From positions 1 to 64,000 of the forward strand of contig NZ_JAFCLP010000018.1 in assembly GCF_018129405.1 (NCBI RefSeq): a DNA stretch of 64,000 bases. Reading direction: 5' to 3'. Numbering within the stretch: the stretch's first letter is position 1; each line of letters opens with the position of its first letter. Below are positions 40,277 through 54,025 of this stretch, in pieces. Position numbers and translations under genes: made by a program. The notes under the pieces were generated by a model that was given only the letters and a program-made list of their open reading frames with translations, did no database searches and was not told the DNA's origin. Origin of the DNA: Bradyrhizobium iriomotense. Lineage in GTDB: Bacteria > Pseudomonadota > Alphaproteobacteria > Rhizobiales > Xanthobacteraceae.

Positions 40277-40720
40277 ATGACCGACATGTTCGTATCGCTC
40301 GGCACCTGGAACTGGCTGATCTTCGGCTTCATCCTGATGGCGCTGGAGACGATCGCACCGGGCGTCTTTCTGTTCTGGCTTGGGCTCGCCGCTTTGCTGG
40401 TGGGCCTGATCTCGTTCGCCGTTCATCTGTCCTGGCAGATCCAGCTCATGATGTTCGCGGTGTTCGCGGTAGCGGCCGTTCCGGTCTGGCGCCGCCTTGC
40501 ACGGCCGAAGCCCGACGAAAGCGCAAGCCCGTTCCTCAACAAGCGCACCGAGGCGCTGCTCGGGCGTGAGTTCACGCTGGAGAAGCCGATCATCGACGGC
40601 AGCGGCACCGTGCGCATCGACGACACGGTGTGGCGCGTTGCCGGCCCGGATACGCCAGCGGGCACGCGGGTCAAGGTGGTGCAGGTCGACGGCGCCAACC
40701 TGACGGTCGCGGCGGCGTGA
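40277..40720 (+). CDS. NfeD family protein
   Basis: A 147-aa partner of the SPFH protein. Three hydrophobic helices in the first 75 residues, then a beta-rich OB-like domain (about 90-147) with GREFTLEKPIIDGSGTVRID and GTRVKVVQVDGANLTVAAA at the end, the short-NfeD pattern. It probably lodges in or next to the SPFH ring and influences membrane quality control. The intergenic stretch has the remnant of a family H repeat (CGGTTTTCGG-type). No protease domain is present. Confidence 0.9.
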   Translation: MTDMFVSLGTWNWLIFGFILMALETIAPGVFLFWLGLAALLVGLISFAVHLSWQIQLMMFAVFAVAAVPVWRRLARPKPDESASPFLNKRTEALLGREFTLEKPIIDGSGTVRIDDTVWRVAGPDTPAGTRVKVVQVDGANLTVAAA

Positions 40721-40729
40721 GGATTCTTC

Positions 40730-40895
40730 GCCTCTCCCCGCTTGCGGGGAGAGGCCGGATTGCATCTGGGATGCAATCCGGGTGAGGGGGACTCTCCGCG
40801 AGTCCAACTTTCACCGTCTGCGCGGAGGCTCCCCCTCACCCCGCCCTCTCAGCGCGAGCGAGGCTCGTCGCGGCCCCGCAAGCGGGGAGAGGGGG
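40730..40895. repeat. Composite palindromic repeat, family G, entering the HxlR gene
   Basis: CCTCTCCCCGCTTGCGGGG at the left and CCCCGCAAGCGGGGAGAGGG at the right, with GGATTGCATC/GATGCAATCC and other inner inverted segments. Its right 45 or so bases form the 3' end of the leftward HxlR gene. Confidence 0.85.
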
Positions 40896-41223
40896 AAGAG
40901 CTCTTCCACCTCTCCGCAAACCGGTGCAGCGGCATGACCATCTCGCACAGCTCCCGCCCCAGCGCCGTCAGTCCATAACCTCCGCCGTCGCCCAGCTCCA
41001 CGAACCCCGCCTCGCGCAGCTCCGTCAGTCGCGCTTGCAGCACCGTGGGCGAGGCTTCGTCGCAGGCCGTGCGCAGGGCGCGGGAGGTGAGGGGCTCGCC
41101 GCGCAATTCCCAGAGAATCCGCAAGGCCCAGCGCCGGCCGAGCAGGTCGAGCAATGCCATGATCGGCCGCCCGGTGCGTGAGCCGCGGACGCTGCGTGTC
41201 TTTGAGCCGGCCTGTTTCGCCAT
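40849..41223 (-). CDS. HxlR-type winged-helix transcriptional regulator
   Basis: A 124-aa DNA-binding protein. Core winged helix about 22-105: LLDLLGRRWALRILWELRGE, SPTVLQARLTELREAGFVEL and YGLTALGRELCEMVMPLHRF, the usual HxlR layout with dimer helices at both ends. The last 15 or so residues (PSPRLRGRDEPRSR and the stop) are encoded by a family G repeat, so the natural C-terminus has been replaced. It is divergent from the 41296 gene with paired operator-like palindromes between them, so it probably regulates that gene and itself. Ligand unknown. Confidence 0.92.
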   Translation of the reverse strand: MAKQAGSKTRSVRGSRTGRPIMALLDLLGRRWALRILWELRGEPLTSRALRTACDEASPTVLQARLTELREAGFVELGDGGGYGLTALGRELCEMVMPLHRFAERWKSSSPSPRLRGRDEPRSR

Positions 41224-41242
41224 CGGCGGTCCCTTGCGTTGT

Positions 41243-41281
41243 GCTACAAATAGTGTAGCGTATTGCTACGATAATTGTAGC
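41243..41281. promoter_or_regulatory. Two tandem operators between HxlR and the CMD gene
   Basis: Two 17-bp palindromes of the form GCTAC-N7-GTAGC at 41243-41259 and 41265-41281. The centres are 22 bp apart, two helical turns, so two dimers could bind on one DNA face. Expected HxlR target. Confidence 0.75.
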
Positions 41282-41295
41282 AACGGAGACTGCCG

Positions 41296-41859
41296 ATGTC
41301 TTCCGCCATGTCCGAGGCCATGCCGCGCATCGCGCCGCTTACCCCGCCTTATCCCCCGGAGATCCAGGCGCAGTTCGACCGCATCATGCGCGGCGCGCCG
41401 CCGCTGGTGCTGTTCCGGGTGATGGCGGGCCACGCCCGCGCCTGGGACAAGTTCCGCGCCGGCGGACTGCTCGATACCGGGCCGCTGTCGCTCCGCGAAC
41501 GCGAGATCGTCATCGACCGCACCTGCGCGCTCAACAAATGCGAATACGAATGGGGCGTGCATGTCGCCGTCTTTGCCGGGCCGGCGAAGCTTACCGAGGA
41601 GGAGATCCGTGCCACCGTCCTGGGCAATGCGGCCTCACCCTGCTGGTCGGCGGCCGAGCAGGCGCTGATCACCGCCGTCGACGCGCTGCACCACCGTGCG
41701 ACGCTGAGCGATGAAGAATTCGCCGCGCTGTCGGCGCATTACGACGAGTCGCAGATCCTGGAGATCATGCTGTTGTGCGGCTTCTATCGCACGGTGTCGT
41801 ATCTGGCGAACGGGCTGCGGCTGCCGCTGGAGGAGAAGGCGGCGCGGTTTCCGGCGTAG
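41296..41859 (+). CDS. Carboxymuconolactone decarboxylase family protein
   Basis: A 187-aa all-helical protein of the CMD/AhpD superfamily. The active-site helix reads DRTCALNKCEYEWGVHVAVF: two Cys five apart, then Glu and His, matching the CMD subfamily with CEYEWGVH, which is often peroxidase- or decarboxylase-like. GGAG precedes the ATG. The gene lies opposite an HxlR regulator across two operator-like palindromes, and HxlR proteins often answer to aldehydes or quinones, so a role in detoxifying reactive electrophiles is possible but unproven. Confidence 0.9.
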   Translation: MSSAMSEAMPRIAPLTPPYPPEIQAQFDRIMRGAPPLVLFRVMAGHARAWDKFRAGGLLDTGPLSLREREIVIDRTCALNKCEYEWGVHVAVFAGPAKLTEEEIRATVLGNAASPCWSAAEQALITAVDALHHRATLSDEEFAALSAHYDESQILEIMLLCGFYRTVSYLANGLRLPLEEKAARFPA

Positions 41860-41867
41860 CCCTCGCT

Positions 41868-41945
41868 GTCATTCCGGGACACGCGTAGCGTGAACCCGGA
41901 ATCTCGAGATTCCGGGTTCGATGCTTCGCATCGCCCCGGAATGAC
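41868..41945. repeat. Palindromic intergenic repeat, family A (copy 4)
   Basis: Begins GTCATTCCGGG, ends CGCCCCGGAATGAC, with inner AATCTCGAGATT as in copy 3. It separates the convergent CMD and kdsD genes. Confidence 0.85.
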
Positions 41946-41956
41946 TGTGCTTGGAA

Positions 41957-42964
41957 CTACGCCACGCCCGCGCGCAGCAGGTCGTGCAGGTGCACGATGC
42001 CCACCACCTTGTCCGCTTCCGTCACCAGCAGCGTCGTGATCTTGCGGGTGTTCAGCACCTCGATCATCTCGCTCGCCAGCATCGACGGCGGCACGGACTT
42101 CGGCTGCTTGGTCATGATCTCGTCGACCGTCACCGTCAGAAGGTCGGGCCGCATGTGGCGGCGCAGATCGCCGTCGGTGATGATGCCGACGGCCTCGCCC
42201 GCGTTGTTGACGATGCAGACACAGCCGAGGCCCTTGGCGGACATCTCGACCACGGCGTCCGACATCTTTGTGCCTTCAGGCTTGAGCGGGATCTCGGCGC
42301 CGGTGCGCATGTAGTCGCGGACGAATTTCAGCATCGCGCCCAGCTTGCCGCCGGGATGGAAATGCGCGAATTCCAGCGCGGTGAAGCCGCGGCCTTCGAG
42401 CAGCGCGATCGCGATGGCATCGCCGATCGCGACCTGCATCATGGTCGAGGTGGTCGGCGCCAGATTGTGCGGGCAGGCCTCGCGGGCCTTGGGCAGCTCG
42501 ATCACGATGTCGGCGGCTTGTCCCAGCGAGGACGAAGCGTTCGAGGTCACCGCGATCATCGGGATCGCAAAGCGCGCCGAATAGTTCACCAGCGTCTTCA
42601 TCTCCGGCTGCTCGCCGGACCAGGACAGCGCCATGATGACGTCATCAGTGGTGATCATGCCGAGGTCGCCATGGGCGGCTTCCGCGGTGTGGACGAAGAA
42701 GGCCGGCGTGCCGGTCGAGGCCAGCGTCGCCGCGATCTTGCGCGCCATGTGCCCGGACTTGCCGAGCCCGGTGACGATGACGCGGCCCTTGGCGTTGCGG
42801 ATCAGGTCGACCGCCCTCGCGAAGGTCGCGCCCAGCGGGCCGCGCAGCGCGGCGGCGAGGGCGTTGATGCCGCCGCTCTCCGTCTCCAGGGTGCGGAGCG
42901 CGGATTCGACGCTATCGGGGATGGAGCCGGATGATTGGGTCATCAGCGGTTTCGAACTCGGCAT
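41957..42964 (-). CDS. kdsD: D-arabinose 5-phosphate isomerase (KpsF/GutQ family)
   Basis: Converts ribulose 5-phosphate to arabinose 5-phosphate for Kdo synthesis in lipopolysaccharide (335 aa). SIS domain about 45-185 with VTGLGKSGHMARKIAATLAS and ALSWSGEQPE, ending HNLAPTTSTMMQVAIGDAIA; then two CBS domains (about 210-335) with GIITDGDLRRHM and VVGIVHLHDLLRAG. The start is ATG 42964; the frame extends to 43069 but adds only a basic, family-less segment. It appears to be a standalone gene convergent with the CMD gene. Confidence 0.95.
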   Translation of the reverse strand: MPSSKPLMTQSSGSIPDSVESALRTLETESGGINALAAALRGPLGATFARAVDLIRNAKGRVIVTGLGKSGHMARKIAATLASTGTPAFFVHTAEAAHGDLGMITTDDVIMALSWSGEQPEMKTLVNYSARFAIPMIAVTSNASSSLGQAADIVIELPKAREACPHNLAPTTSTMMQVAIGDAIAIALLEGRGFTALEFAHFHPGGKLGAMLKFVRDYMRTGAEIPLKPEGTKMSDAVVEMSAKGLGCVCIVNNAGEAVGIITDGDLRRHMRPDLLTVTVDEIMTKQPKSVPPSMLASEMIEVLNTRKITTLLVTEADKVVGIVHLHDLLRAGVA

Positions 42965-43157
42965 GTCCAGGTCCAGGGAGGAGGGGCGTTCGCCCGTTGG
43001 CGCCTGCTTAGCACGCCCCGGCTGGCGAGGCGACGAGTGCCCTAATGCCCTCAACCGGTCATTAACCATAATTGTTTTAACTCCATTAACGATGGGTTCC
43101 CGCCAGCCGGTCGGAGGCCGTCTTGGAAGTGTTTGATTTCGTTGGAGTTATTCTATC

Positions 43158-44900
43158 GTGGGGTCGTCTCCAGGCAGGGGCCGGAGCAAACGCGCGCATT
43201 TCCTGCGCGCCGCTTTGCCGTGCCTCGCGCTGACGGCCCTCGGCACCATTCCGGCGGCGGCCCAGAGCCTCACGCCCGACCTGTTCAATCCCAACCGCGG
43301 CGGCTTTGCTTCGCCCGACACGCTGCCGACGCGCCGCACGGCGGCCGTGCCGCAGGCGCCGTCGGACGCGCTGCCGGTGCTGCCCGATCCCAATGCCGAT
43401 CCGCGCAGGAGCCAGCAGGCGCCGGCAACCTCGCGCGTCGGGCAGGTTCCGACCTACGGCCTGCCGGCTGCCAATGGCGCCAGCGGCTCCGGCTACGACT
43501 CGCTCAACCGCAAGCGGCAGCAGCCAAAGCTCTATCCCGGCCAGGCCAAGCCGAAGCGCCCGCTCGGCCCCGGCTCGCCGCCGCCACCGGCAACGCCGGT
43601 CAGGACGCTGGGTCCGCCGCGCATCGCGCCGCCGCCGTCCGAGAATGCGCACAAGACACCGGTACCGCCGGCGATGGCCGGCAACGTGCCCGGCCAGCCG
43701 CTGCGCCGTCGCCTCAAGGCCGATGACGACGCGTTCGGCGCGGTCGGCGATTACGCCGGCAGCTTCCTGATCAAGGGCGGGCTCGAACTCTCCGCCGGCT
43801 ACGACACCAACCCGGCGCGCCTGAACATGCCGGTCGGCTCGCCGGCCTATGTCGTCGCGCCCGATCTCCTTGTCGTGTCCGACTGGGAGCGCCACGCGCT
43901 GGTCGCGGATTTGCGCGGCTCGTTCTCGGGCTACACCAACAACATGCCGGCGACGATCAACGGCTTTGCTTCGCCCTCGCCGGTCGAGATCGACCGTCCT
44001 GACTTCACCGGCCATGTCGACGGCCGCGTCGATGTCAGCCGCGATCTCAAACTGACCTCGCAGCTGCGCCTGCGGCTCGCCACGGACAATCCCGGCAGCC
44101 CCAACGTGCAGGCCGGCCTGCAGAAATATCCGGTCTATGCCACCTATGGCACGACGATCGGCTTCGACCAGACCTTCAACCGCTTCCAGGTCGCCGCCGG
44201 CGCCACCGTCGATCGCACCGCCTACACCGATTCAAAGCTCACCGACGGCTCGACCTCCAGCAATGACGACCGCGACTTCAACCAGTATGGTGGCGTCGGC
44301 CGCTTCTCCTACGATCTGAAGCCGGGACTGAAGCCGTTCGTCGAGATCCAGGGCGACACCCGCGTCCACGACCAGGCCGCCGACCGCAACGGCTATTTCC
44401 GAGATTCAAACGGCGGCTATGCCAAGGTCGGCTCGTCCTTCGAATTCTCGCGCATCCTCACCGGCGAGATCTCGGTCGGCTATTCCGCGCGCAACTATGT
44501 CGATCCGCGCCTCAGCCAGCTCTCCGGCTTCCTCACCGCGGGCTCGCTGATCTGGAATGCGAGCGGCCTCACCACGGTGAAATTCTTCACCGACACGCAG
44601 ATCAACGAGACCACGGTCCCCGGCTCATCCGGCGTGCTCGTGCACACCTATGCCGCCGAAGTTGACCACGACTTCCGCCGCTGGCTCACCGCCATCGGCA
44701 AGTTTACCTACGGCACCTACGACTACCAGAACCAGAACCGCAACGACAAAACCTACTCGCTCGAAGGCAATTTGATCTACAAGCTCAACCGCAACGTCTG
44801 GATCAAGGGCACGCTGCGGCACGACATCCTGGATTCGAACCAGGCGGGGTCGAGCTCGCAGGGGACGGTGGTGATGGTCGGGGTGAGGCTGCAGAACTGA
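43158..44900 (+). CDS. Outer-membrane beta-barrel protein
   Basis: A 580-aa exported protein, GTG start with GGAG about 12 bases upstream. Signal peptide about 15-36 (LRAALPCLALTALGTIPAAAQ). Residues about 37-190 are Pro-, Arg- and Ala-rich and disordered. From about 195 to the end is a barrel of alternating strands with aromatic ends, such as FLIKGGLELSAGYDTNPARL and VWIKGTLRHDILDSN, closing with VVMVGVRLQN, the aromatic-free but hydrophobic last strand usual for the BBP2-type family. Role unknown: maybe an outer-membrane porin or exopolysaccharide-related barrel. Confidence 0.85.
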   Translation: MGSSPGRGRSKRAHFLRAALPCLALTALGTIPAAAQSLTPDLFNPNRGGFASPDTLPTRRTAAVPQAPSDALPVLPDPNADPRRSQQAPATSRVGQVPTYGLPAANGASGSGYDSLNRKRQQPKLYPGQAKPKRPLGPGSPPPPATPVRTLGPPRIAPPPSENAHKTPVPPAMAGNVPGQPLRRRLKADDDAFGAVGDYAGSFLIKGGLELSAGYDTNPARLNMPVGSPAYVVAPDLLVVSDWERHALVADLRGSFSGYTNNMPATINGFASPSPVEIDRPDFTGHVDGRVDVSRDLKLTSQLRLRLATDNPGSPNVQAGLQKYPVYATYGTTIGFDQTFNRFQVAAGATVDRTAYTDSKLTDGSTSSNDDRDFNQYGGVGRFSYDLKPGLKPFVEIQGDTRVHDQAADRNGYFRDSNGGYAKVGSSFEFSRILTGEISVGYSARNYVDPRLSQLSGFLTAGSLIWNASGLTTVKFFTDTQINETTVPGSSGVLVHTYAAEVDHDFRRWLTAIGKFTYGTYDYQNQNRNDKTYSLEGNLIYKLNRNVWIKGTLRHDILDSNQAGSSSQGTVVMVGVRLQN

Positions 44901-44935
44901 GGATTACCGCCGGTGACCACCGGCGGCGCCAAGGT

Positions 44936-45062
44936 GTCGTCCTGGCGAAAGCCAGGACCCATTACCCGAGGGAGTAGTTTGGCGAAGGCTCGCAGTTCGG
45001 TACTACGACCGACTGCCATCGATAGATTCCGCGGTATGGGTCCTGGCTTTCGCCAGGACGAC
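44936..45062. repeat. Palindromic intergenic repeat, family B (copy 1)
   Basis: GTCGTCCTGGCGAAAGCCAG at the left and CTGGCTTTCGCCAGGACGAC at the right, about 127 bp. Copies at 52764 and 53872. It lies between the barrel gene and gltD. Confidence 0.85.
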
Positions 45063-45100
45063 GGCGGATTGTTTGTCCGCCGTCGAGCTTGCACAGTGGA

Positions 45101-46552
45101 CTACCGCGGCAGATCCGTCTTCCCCATCAGGAACGTATCAATCGACCGGGCGCACAGCCGGCCCTCGCGGATGGCCCACACCACCAGCGACTGGCCGCGG
45201 CGCATGTCGCCGGCGGAGAACACATTCGGGCGCGAGGTCTGGTAGTCGAGCGTGTTGGCCTTGACGTTGCCACGCGGGTCGAGCTCGACCGATAGCAGCT
45301 TCAAGAGGCCCTCGTGCACGGGGTGCACAAAACCCATGGCAAGCAGGACGAGCTCGGCATCGAGCTCGAACTCGGTGCCGGCAATCGGCTTGAACTTGTC
45401 GTCGACGTGGACGCAGTGCAGCTTCTTGATCTGGCCGTTCTCGCCGGAAAACTTCTGGGTCAGCACGGCGTATTCGCGGATGGCGCCTTCGGCCTGGCTG
45501 GAGGAGGTGCGCATCTTCAGCGGCCAGTTCGGCCAGGTCAGGCCCTTGTTCTCGCGCTCGGGCGGGGCGGGCATGATCTCGAGCTGGGTCACCGACAGCG
45601 CGCCCTGGCGCAGCGAGGTGCCGATGCAGTCCGAGCCGGTGTCGCCGCCGCCGATGACGACGACATGCTTGCCGCCGGCCAAAATCTCCTGGACGCCGTT
45701 CAAGGGCTCGCTGGAGACGCGGCGGTTCTGCTGCGGCAGGAAGTCCATGGCGTAGTGGATGCCGGCGAGATCGCGGCCGGGGATCGGCAGGTCGCGCGGG
45801 GCTTCAGCGCCACCGGTCAGCGCCACGGCGTCATACTCGTTGAGCATCTCGCGCGGATCGACGTTGCCGTCAGCGCCGACATGGCTGTTGTAGTGGAAGG
45901 TGACGCCTTCGCCTTCCATCTGCTTGACGCGGCGGTCGATGACGTCCTTCTCCATCTTGAAGTCGGGGATGCCGTAACGGAGCAGGCCGCCGGCCTTGGC
46001 GTACTTCTCGTAGACATGCACATCGTGGCCGGCGCGCGCGAGCTGCTGCGCGCAGGCCATGCCGGCCGGACCCGAGCCGATCACGGCGACCTTCTTGCCC
46101 GTCTTCACCGAGGCCACTTCCGGCTTCAGCCAGCCATTGTCCCAGGCGCGGTCGACGATCGCGCATTCGATGGTCTTGATGGTAACAGGGTTGTCGTCGA
46201 TGTTGAGCGTGCAGGACGCCTCGCACGGCGCCGGGCAGATGCGCCCGGTGAACTCGGGGAAATTGTTGGTCGAGTGCAGGTTGCGCGAGGCCTCTTCCCA
46301 GTTGCCCTGGTAGACGAGGTCGTTCCAGTCGGGGATCTGGTTGTTGACCGGGCAGCCGGGCGTGCCGGGCGCGACCGAGCCGGTGCCGTGGCAATAGGGA
46401 ATGCCGCAGTTCATGCAGCGCGCGGCCTGGTCGCGCACTTCCTTCTCGCTCAAGGGAACGACGAACTCGTTGTAATGCTTCACGCGCTCGGCGACCGGGG
46501 TGTACTTGCGGTCGTGCCGTTCGATTTCCAGAAAACCCGTGATCTTGCCCAT
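45101..46552 (-). CDS. gltD: Glutamate synthase small (beta) subunit
   Basis: NADPH-glutamate synthase beta subunit (483 aa), supplying electrons to GltB for 2-oxoglutarate + glutamine to two glutamate. N-terminal Fe-S binding Cys clusters [11 protein letters not shown] (46-56) and CPAPCEASC (about 105-115), FAD-binding [19 protein letters not shown] (about 155), NADPH-binding [14 protein letters not shown] (about 288), and the C-terminal [23 protein letters not shown] contact. Start ATG 46552; the frame continues upstream across the repeat and is not coding. Downstream of gltB on the same strand; a palindromic repeat lies between them. Confidence 0.96.
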   Translation of the reverse strand: MGKITGFLEIERHDRKYTPVAERVKHYNEFVVPLSEKEVRDQAARCMNCGIPYCHGTGSVAPGTPGCPVNNQIPDWNDLVYQGNWEEASRNLHSTNNFPEFTGRICPAPCEASCTLNIDDNPVTIKTIECAIVDRAWDNGWLKPEVASVKTGKKVAVIGSGPAGMACAQQLARAGHDVHVYEKYAKAGGLLRYGIPDFKMEKDVIDRRVKQMEGEGVTFHYNSHVGADGNVDPREMLNEYDAVALTGGAEAPRDLPIPGRDLAGIHYAMDFLPQQNRRVSSEPLNGVQEILAGGKHVVVIGGGDTGSDCIGTSLRQGALSVTQLEIMPAPPERENKGLTWPNWPLKMRTSSSQAEGAIREYAVLTQKFSGENGQIKKLHCVHVDDKFKPIAGTEFELDAELVLLAMGFVHPVHEGLLKLLSVELDPRGNVKANTLDYQTSRPNVFSAGDMRRGQSLVVWAIREGRLCARSIDTFLMGKTDLPR

Positions 46553-46582
46553 TAAACCCGAAGTCCCTGCCGTTTTCTTTTC

Positions 46583-46677
46583 CGTCGTTCCGGGATGCGC
46601 GCGCCGCGCGCAGACCCGGAACCTGGAGGTTATCTTTGCGAGATTCCGGGTTCGCGCTTTGCGCGCCCCGGAATGAC
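46583..46677. repeat. Palindromic intergenic repeat, family A (copy 5), inside gltB-gltD
   Basis: GTCGTTCCGGGATGCGCGCG to CGCCCCGGAATGAC. It lies within the 137-base gap between gltB and gltD, so their shared transcript would carry this hairpin. Confidence 0.8.
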
Positions 46678-46689
46678 GCGAGTTGAGAG

Positions 46690-51423
<4,734 letters not shown>

Positions 51424-51914
51424 TGTTCCTGTCCTCTCCATGCGGCAAGCTGTCTCACCGCTCTCTTCGGCGCACCTTGGGCGTTCCGCGGCACCCGCCT
51501 CTGGGTCACCGCTCGTCCGCTGCGAGCCGCATTTTCTTAAATTCAGGCCTAGGCGTTCTACGTCCCCGAGAACGGCTTTGCCTGTTGCCTTCTTGGCGCT
51601 CGAGAGCACCGACTTTCGTTGCAATCCCTATGCCGGAACCGCAAGCAAATTTAAGACAGCTTTCCTGTCCTAACCATCACCTTGCCAAATTTTTGTCTAG
51701 CACACAAGCGCGCGAAAGTCCCGATTCCCGATATGTCAATCAATCGCTTTCCGAAAGTTGCGCGGCCCCGGTTTTGAAGCAAACGCGCCCTGATCCGGCC
51801 CTGTGGACGCCGAAATCCCCGATGAAGCTTCGGATCGGCCCTTCGGAAGGCGCGCCACGCCGCAAGAAGCGAAAGAGCGCGTTCCATCCGGGGTCTGACA
51901 GGAGCGTCTCGACC
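51424..51914. other. Gene-free gap between gltB and the 51915 gene
   Basis: Divergent promoter region of 491 bases. An AT-richer stretch at about 51645-51700 is the likely promoter zone for both sides. I find no sigma-54 box, repeat or clear operator. Confidence 0.5.
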
Positions 51915-52709
51915 ATGAAGTTTTTCACAGGATGTGTGGCCGCCGCCGCGCTGGCGCTGGCCGCAAGCACGGCTCAAGCGCAAGTTCCCGCGAGCGGTAT
52001 TTCGGGAGGGGCCATGATCGCGGTCTCGGATTTCGACGGGCCGTATGCGCCCCCGGAAGCCGCGCCGCCTCCGCCGCCGCGCTATGGCTACGGCTATGGC
52101 TACGAAGAGCGCGGCCCGGCCCCGGCACTGCTGCCGTCGACGGAGGTGTACGCGGTGTTGCGCGACAACGGCTTCTCGCCGCTCGGCATCCCGCGGCTGC
52201 GCGGCAGCGTCTACACCATCGCGGTGATCGACCGCCGCGGCGACGACGGCCGGCTCGTGATCGACGCCCGCGACGGCCGGATCATCCGCTTCATGCCCGC
52301 GGCCGATGCCTACGGCATGGCGCCGCCCTATGGGGAGCATGCGGTCGCGCCTTATGGCCCGCAAAGCGCGCTGCCGCCGCCGACCACGATCCGCAGCGGC
52401 CCGCCACGCCCGCCCGCCTCGATCCCACACGTTGCGAGGCGCACCGTGCCGCTGCCCAAGGCCGCCCCGCCACGCGGCGAGGCGCCGGTCGCGGCGGTGA
52501 AGCCGGCTGAGCCGGCACAGCAGGCCCAGACTCAAGCGCCGCAGGCTCAGCCCGCTCAGGCGCAACCTGCCCAGCAGACCGCCGCCGCCGTGCAGGCAAA
52601 GCCCGCCGAGGCTGCGCCGCAAGCCACTGCGCCAACCGTCGGCCAGGGCAAGCCTGCTCCGACCATCCAGCCGACGCAGGAGATGCCGGCCGCGCAGGGG
52701 CTGGATTAG
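51915..52709 (+). CDS. Secreted low-complexity protein
   Basis: A 264-aa exported protein. Signal peptide about 1-23 (VAAAALALAASTAQAQ). The mature N-terminal 130 residues include a Pro/Tyr/Gly patch and a short folded-looking module (EVYAVLRDNGFSPLGIPRLR, then TIAVIDRRGDDGRLVIDARD), possibly a PepSY-like repeat. The rest (about 150-264) is Pro-, Ala- and Gln-rich and disordered. Function unknown; a cell-envelope structural or linker role fits. It is divergent from gltB with no operon partners. A family B repeat follows. Confidence 0.75.
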   Translation: MKFFTGCVAAAALALAASTAQAQVPASGISGGAMIAVSDFDGPYAPPEAAPPPPPRYGYGYGYEERGPAPALLPSTEVYAVLRDNGFSPLGIPRLRGSVYTIAVIDRRGDDGRLVIDARDGRIIRFMPAADAYGMAPPYGEHAVAPYGPQSALPPPTTIRSGPPRPPASIPHVARRTVPLPKAAPPRGEAPVAAVKPAEPAQQAQTQAPQAQPAQAQPAQQTAAAVQAKPAEAAPQATAPTVGQGKPAPTIQPTQEMPAAQGLD

Positions 52710-52763
52710 GCGCGCTCATAATCGGCTCGCTGTGAGAGGCGAGCCGCGTGCCACACCCACGGC

Positions 52764-52909
52764 GTCGTCCTGGCCTAGTGCGCAATTGCGCACGGGGGCC
52801 AGGACCCATACCGCGAGGTCTATCGATTGCGGGCGGTGTGAGTACCGGGCGAAGGGTCTTCGCCAAACCACTCCCTGGGGTAATGGGTCCTGGCTTTCGC
52901 CAGGACGAC
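52764..52909. repeat. Palindromic intergenic repeat, family B (copy 2)
   Basis: GTCGTCCTGG to CTTTCGCCAGGACGAC, 146 bp. It carries an extra inner palindrome GTGCGCAATTGCGCAC next to the left end that the other two copies lack. Confidence 0.85.
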
Positions 52910-52922
52910 ATTGGAGCAAAAC

Positions 52923-52952
52923 AAAAGGCGCCCGAGATTTCAGGCGCCTTTT
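52923..52952 (-). terminator. Terminator of the alpha/beta hydrolase gene at 52970
   Basis: AAAAGGCGCC, 10-base loop, GGCGCCTTTT, reading as a strong stem with a T run in either direction. Confidence 0.85.
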
Positions 52953-52969
52953 GCTTTCACGCAATCACC

Positions 52970-53743
52970 TCAACTCCGCGGATATCCCGCCGCCTCCAGG
53001 ATCAAATTCGCCACTTCCTTCGGATGCGACACCAGCGAGAGGTGGCCGGCATCGAGCTCGACCGTGGTGGCGTTCATGCGCTTGGCAAGGAAGCGTTCGA
53101 GATCGGGGTTGATGGTGTAGTCGCTCTTCGACACCGCGTACCAGCTCGGCTTGCTGTGCCATGCCGCTTCCGTGGTGCGGCCGGCGAAGATCGAGGCCGC
53201 CGTCGGCCACTGCACGGCGTAGAGCTCCTTGGCCTGCTCCGGCTTCACGCCATTGGCGAAATATTTCAGGAAGGATTCTTCCGACAGCTTGGTGTAGCCG
53301 TCGCGCTCGACGATGCCGGCGCGCACGGGGCCGGTCGGAAACTGCTTCGACAGCGCGACGAAATCCTCGTTCGCATCGGGCGCGCGTGCAGCGACGTAGA
53401 CGAGACCGGTGACCTTCGGGTCGGTGCCGACCTGGCTGATCACGGTGCCGCCCCAGGAATGCGCGACCAGCACGGTCGGGCCATCCTGCTCGGCCAGCGC
53501 GCGCTTGGTTGCTTCGACGGAATCGGCAAGCGACGACAGCGGATTCTGCACGGCGGTGACGTTGAGGCCGGCCGCCTGAAGGATCGGGATCACCTCCGAC
53601 CAGCTCGAGCCATCGGCCCAGGCGCCGTGCACCAGCACGACGTTCTTTGCCTTCACGGTTTGCGGCGTCTGCGCGTGAGCGAGGCTGAGAGGGGCCGCCA
53701 GCAGGCTCGCGGCGACGAAAAGGCTGCGCCAAAGGGTCATCAT
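52970..53743 (-). CDS. Alpha/beta hydrolase with signal peptide
   Basis: A 257-aa exported alpha/beta-hydrolase. Signal peptide about 1-25 (LFVAASLLAAPLSLAHAQ). Oxyanion strand LVHGAWADGSSWSEV, nucleophile elbow VAHSWGGTVIS with Ser, an acid in the middle, and the base His in LDAGHLSLVSHP. This layout matches the methylesterase/hydroxynitrile-lyase-like subfamily, and its substrate is unknown. GGAGAACG precedes the ATG at 53743. Followed by a strong terminator. Same-strand neighbours are separated by repeats. Confidence 0.9.
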   Translation of the reverse strand: MMTLWRSLFVAASLLAAPLSLAHAQTPQTVKAKNVVLVHGAWADGSSWSEVIPILQAAGLNVTAVQNPLSSLADSVEATKRALAEQDGPTVLVAHSWGGTVISQVGTDPKVTGLVYVAARAPDANEDFVALSKQFPTGPVRAGIVERDGYTKLSEESFLKYFANGVKPEQAKELYAVQWPTAASIFAGRTTEAAWHSKPSWYAVSKSDYTINPDLERFLAKRMNATTVELDAGHLSLVSHPKEVANLILEAAGYPRS

Positions 53744-53871
53744 CGTTCTCCGTCTTGTTTTGGGGTCGATGCCCAAAGGACGGAGCAAGCGGCAGCGGCG
53801 TTACGCGGCTCACCAGTCTGTGATGCGGTGCAGCAGTCCAATGTTTGCGAGAAGGCCGCTTAACCACCGGT

Positions 53872-53998
53872 GTCGTCCTGGCGAAGGCCAGGATCCATAC
53901 CGCGAGGTCTATCGGTGGTGCGCGGTAGAAGTACCGAATGACGAATCTTCGCCAAACAGCTCCCTGGGGTAATGGGTCCTGGCCTTCGCCAGGACGAC
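53872..53998. repeat. Palindromic intergenic repeat, family B (copy 3)
   Basis: GTCGTCCTGGCGAAGGCCAG to CTGGCCTTCGCCAGGACGAC, 127 bp. It lies between hsp20 and the upstream-facing hydrolase gene. Confidence 0.85.
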
Positions 53999-54025
53999 AC
54001 CGGGGAGGAAGTTGGGCAAAACGAA

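Noticed and set aside
51424-51914. A sigma-54 (-24/-12) promoter for gltB
   Set aside because: TGGCA-like strings occur but no GC at the required distance, so no convincing match.
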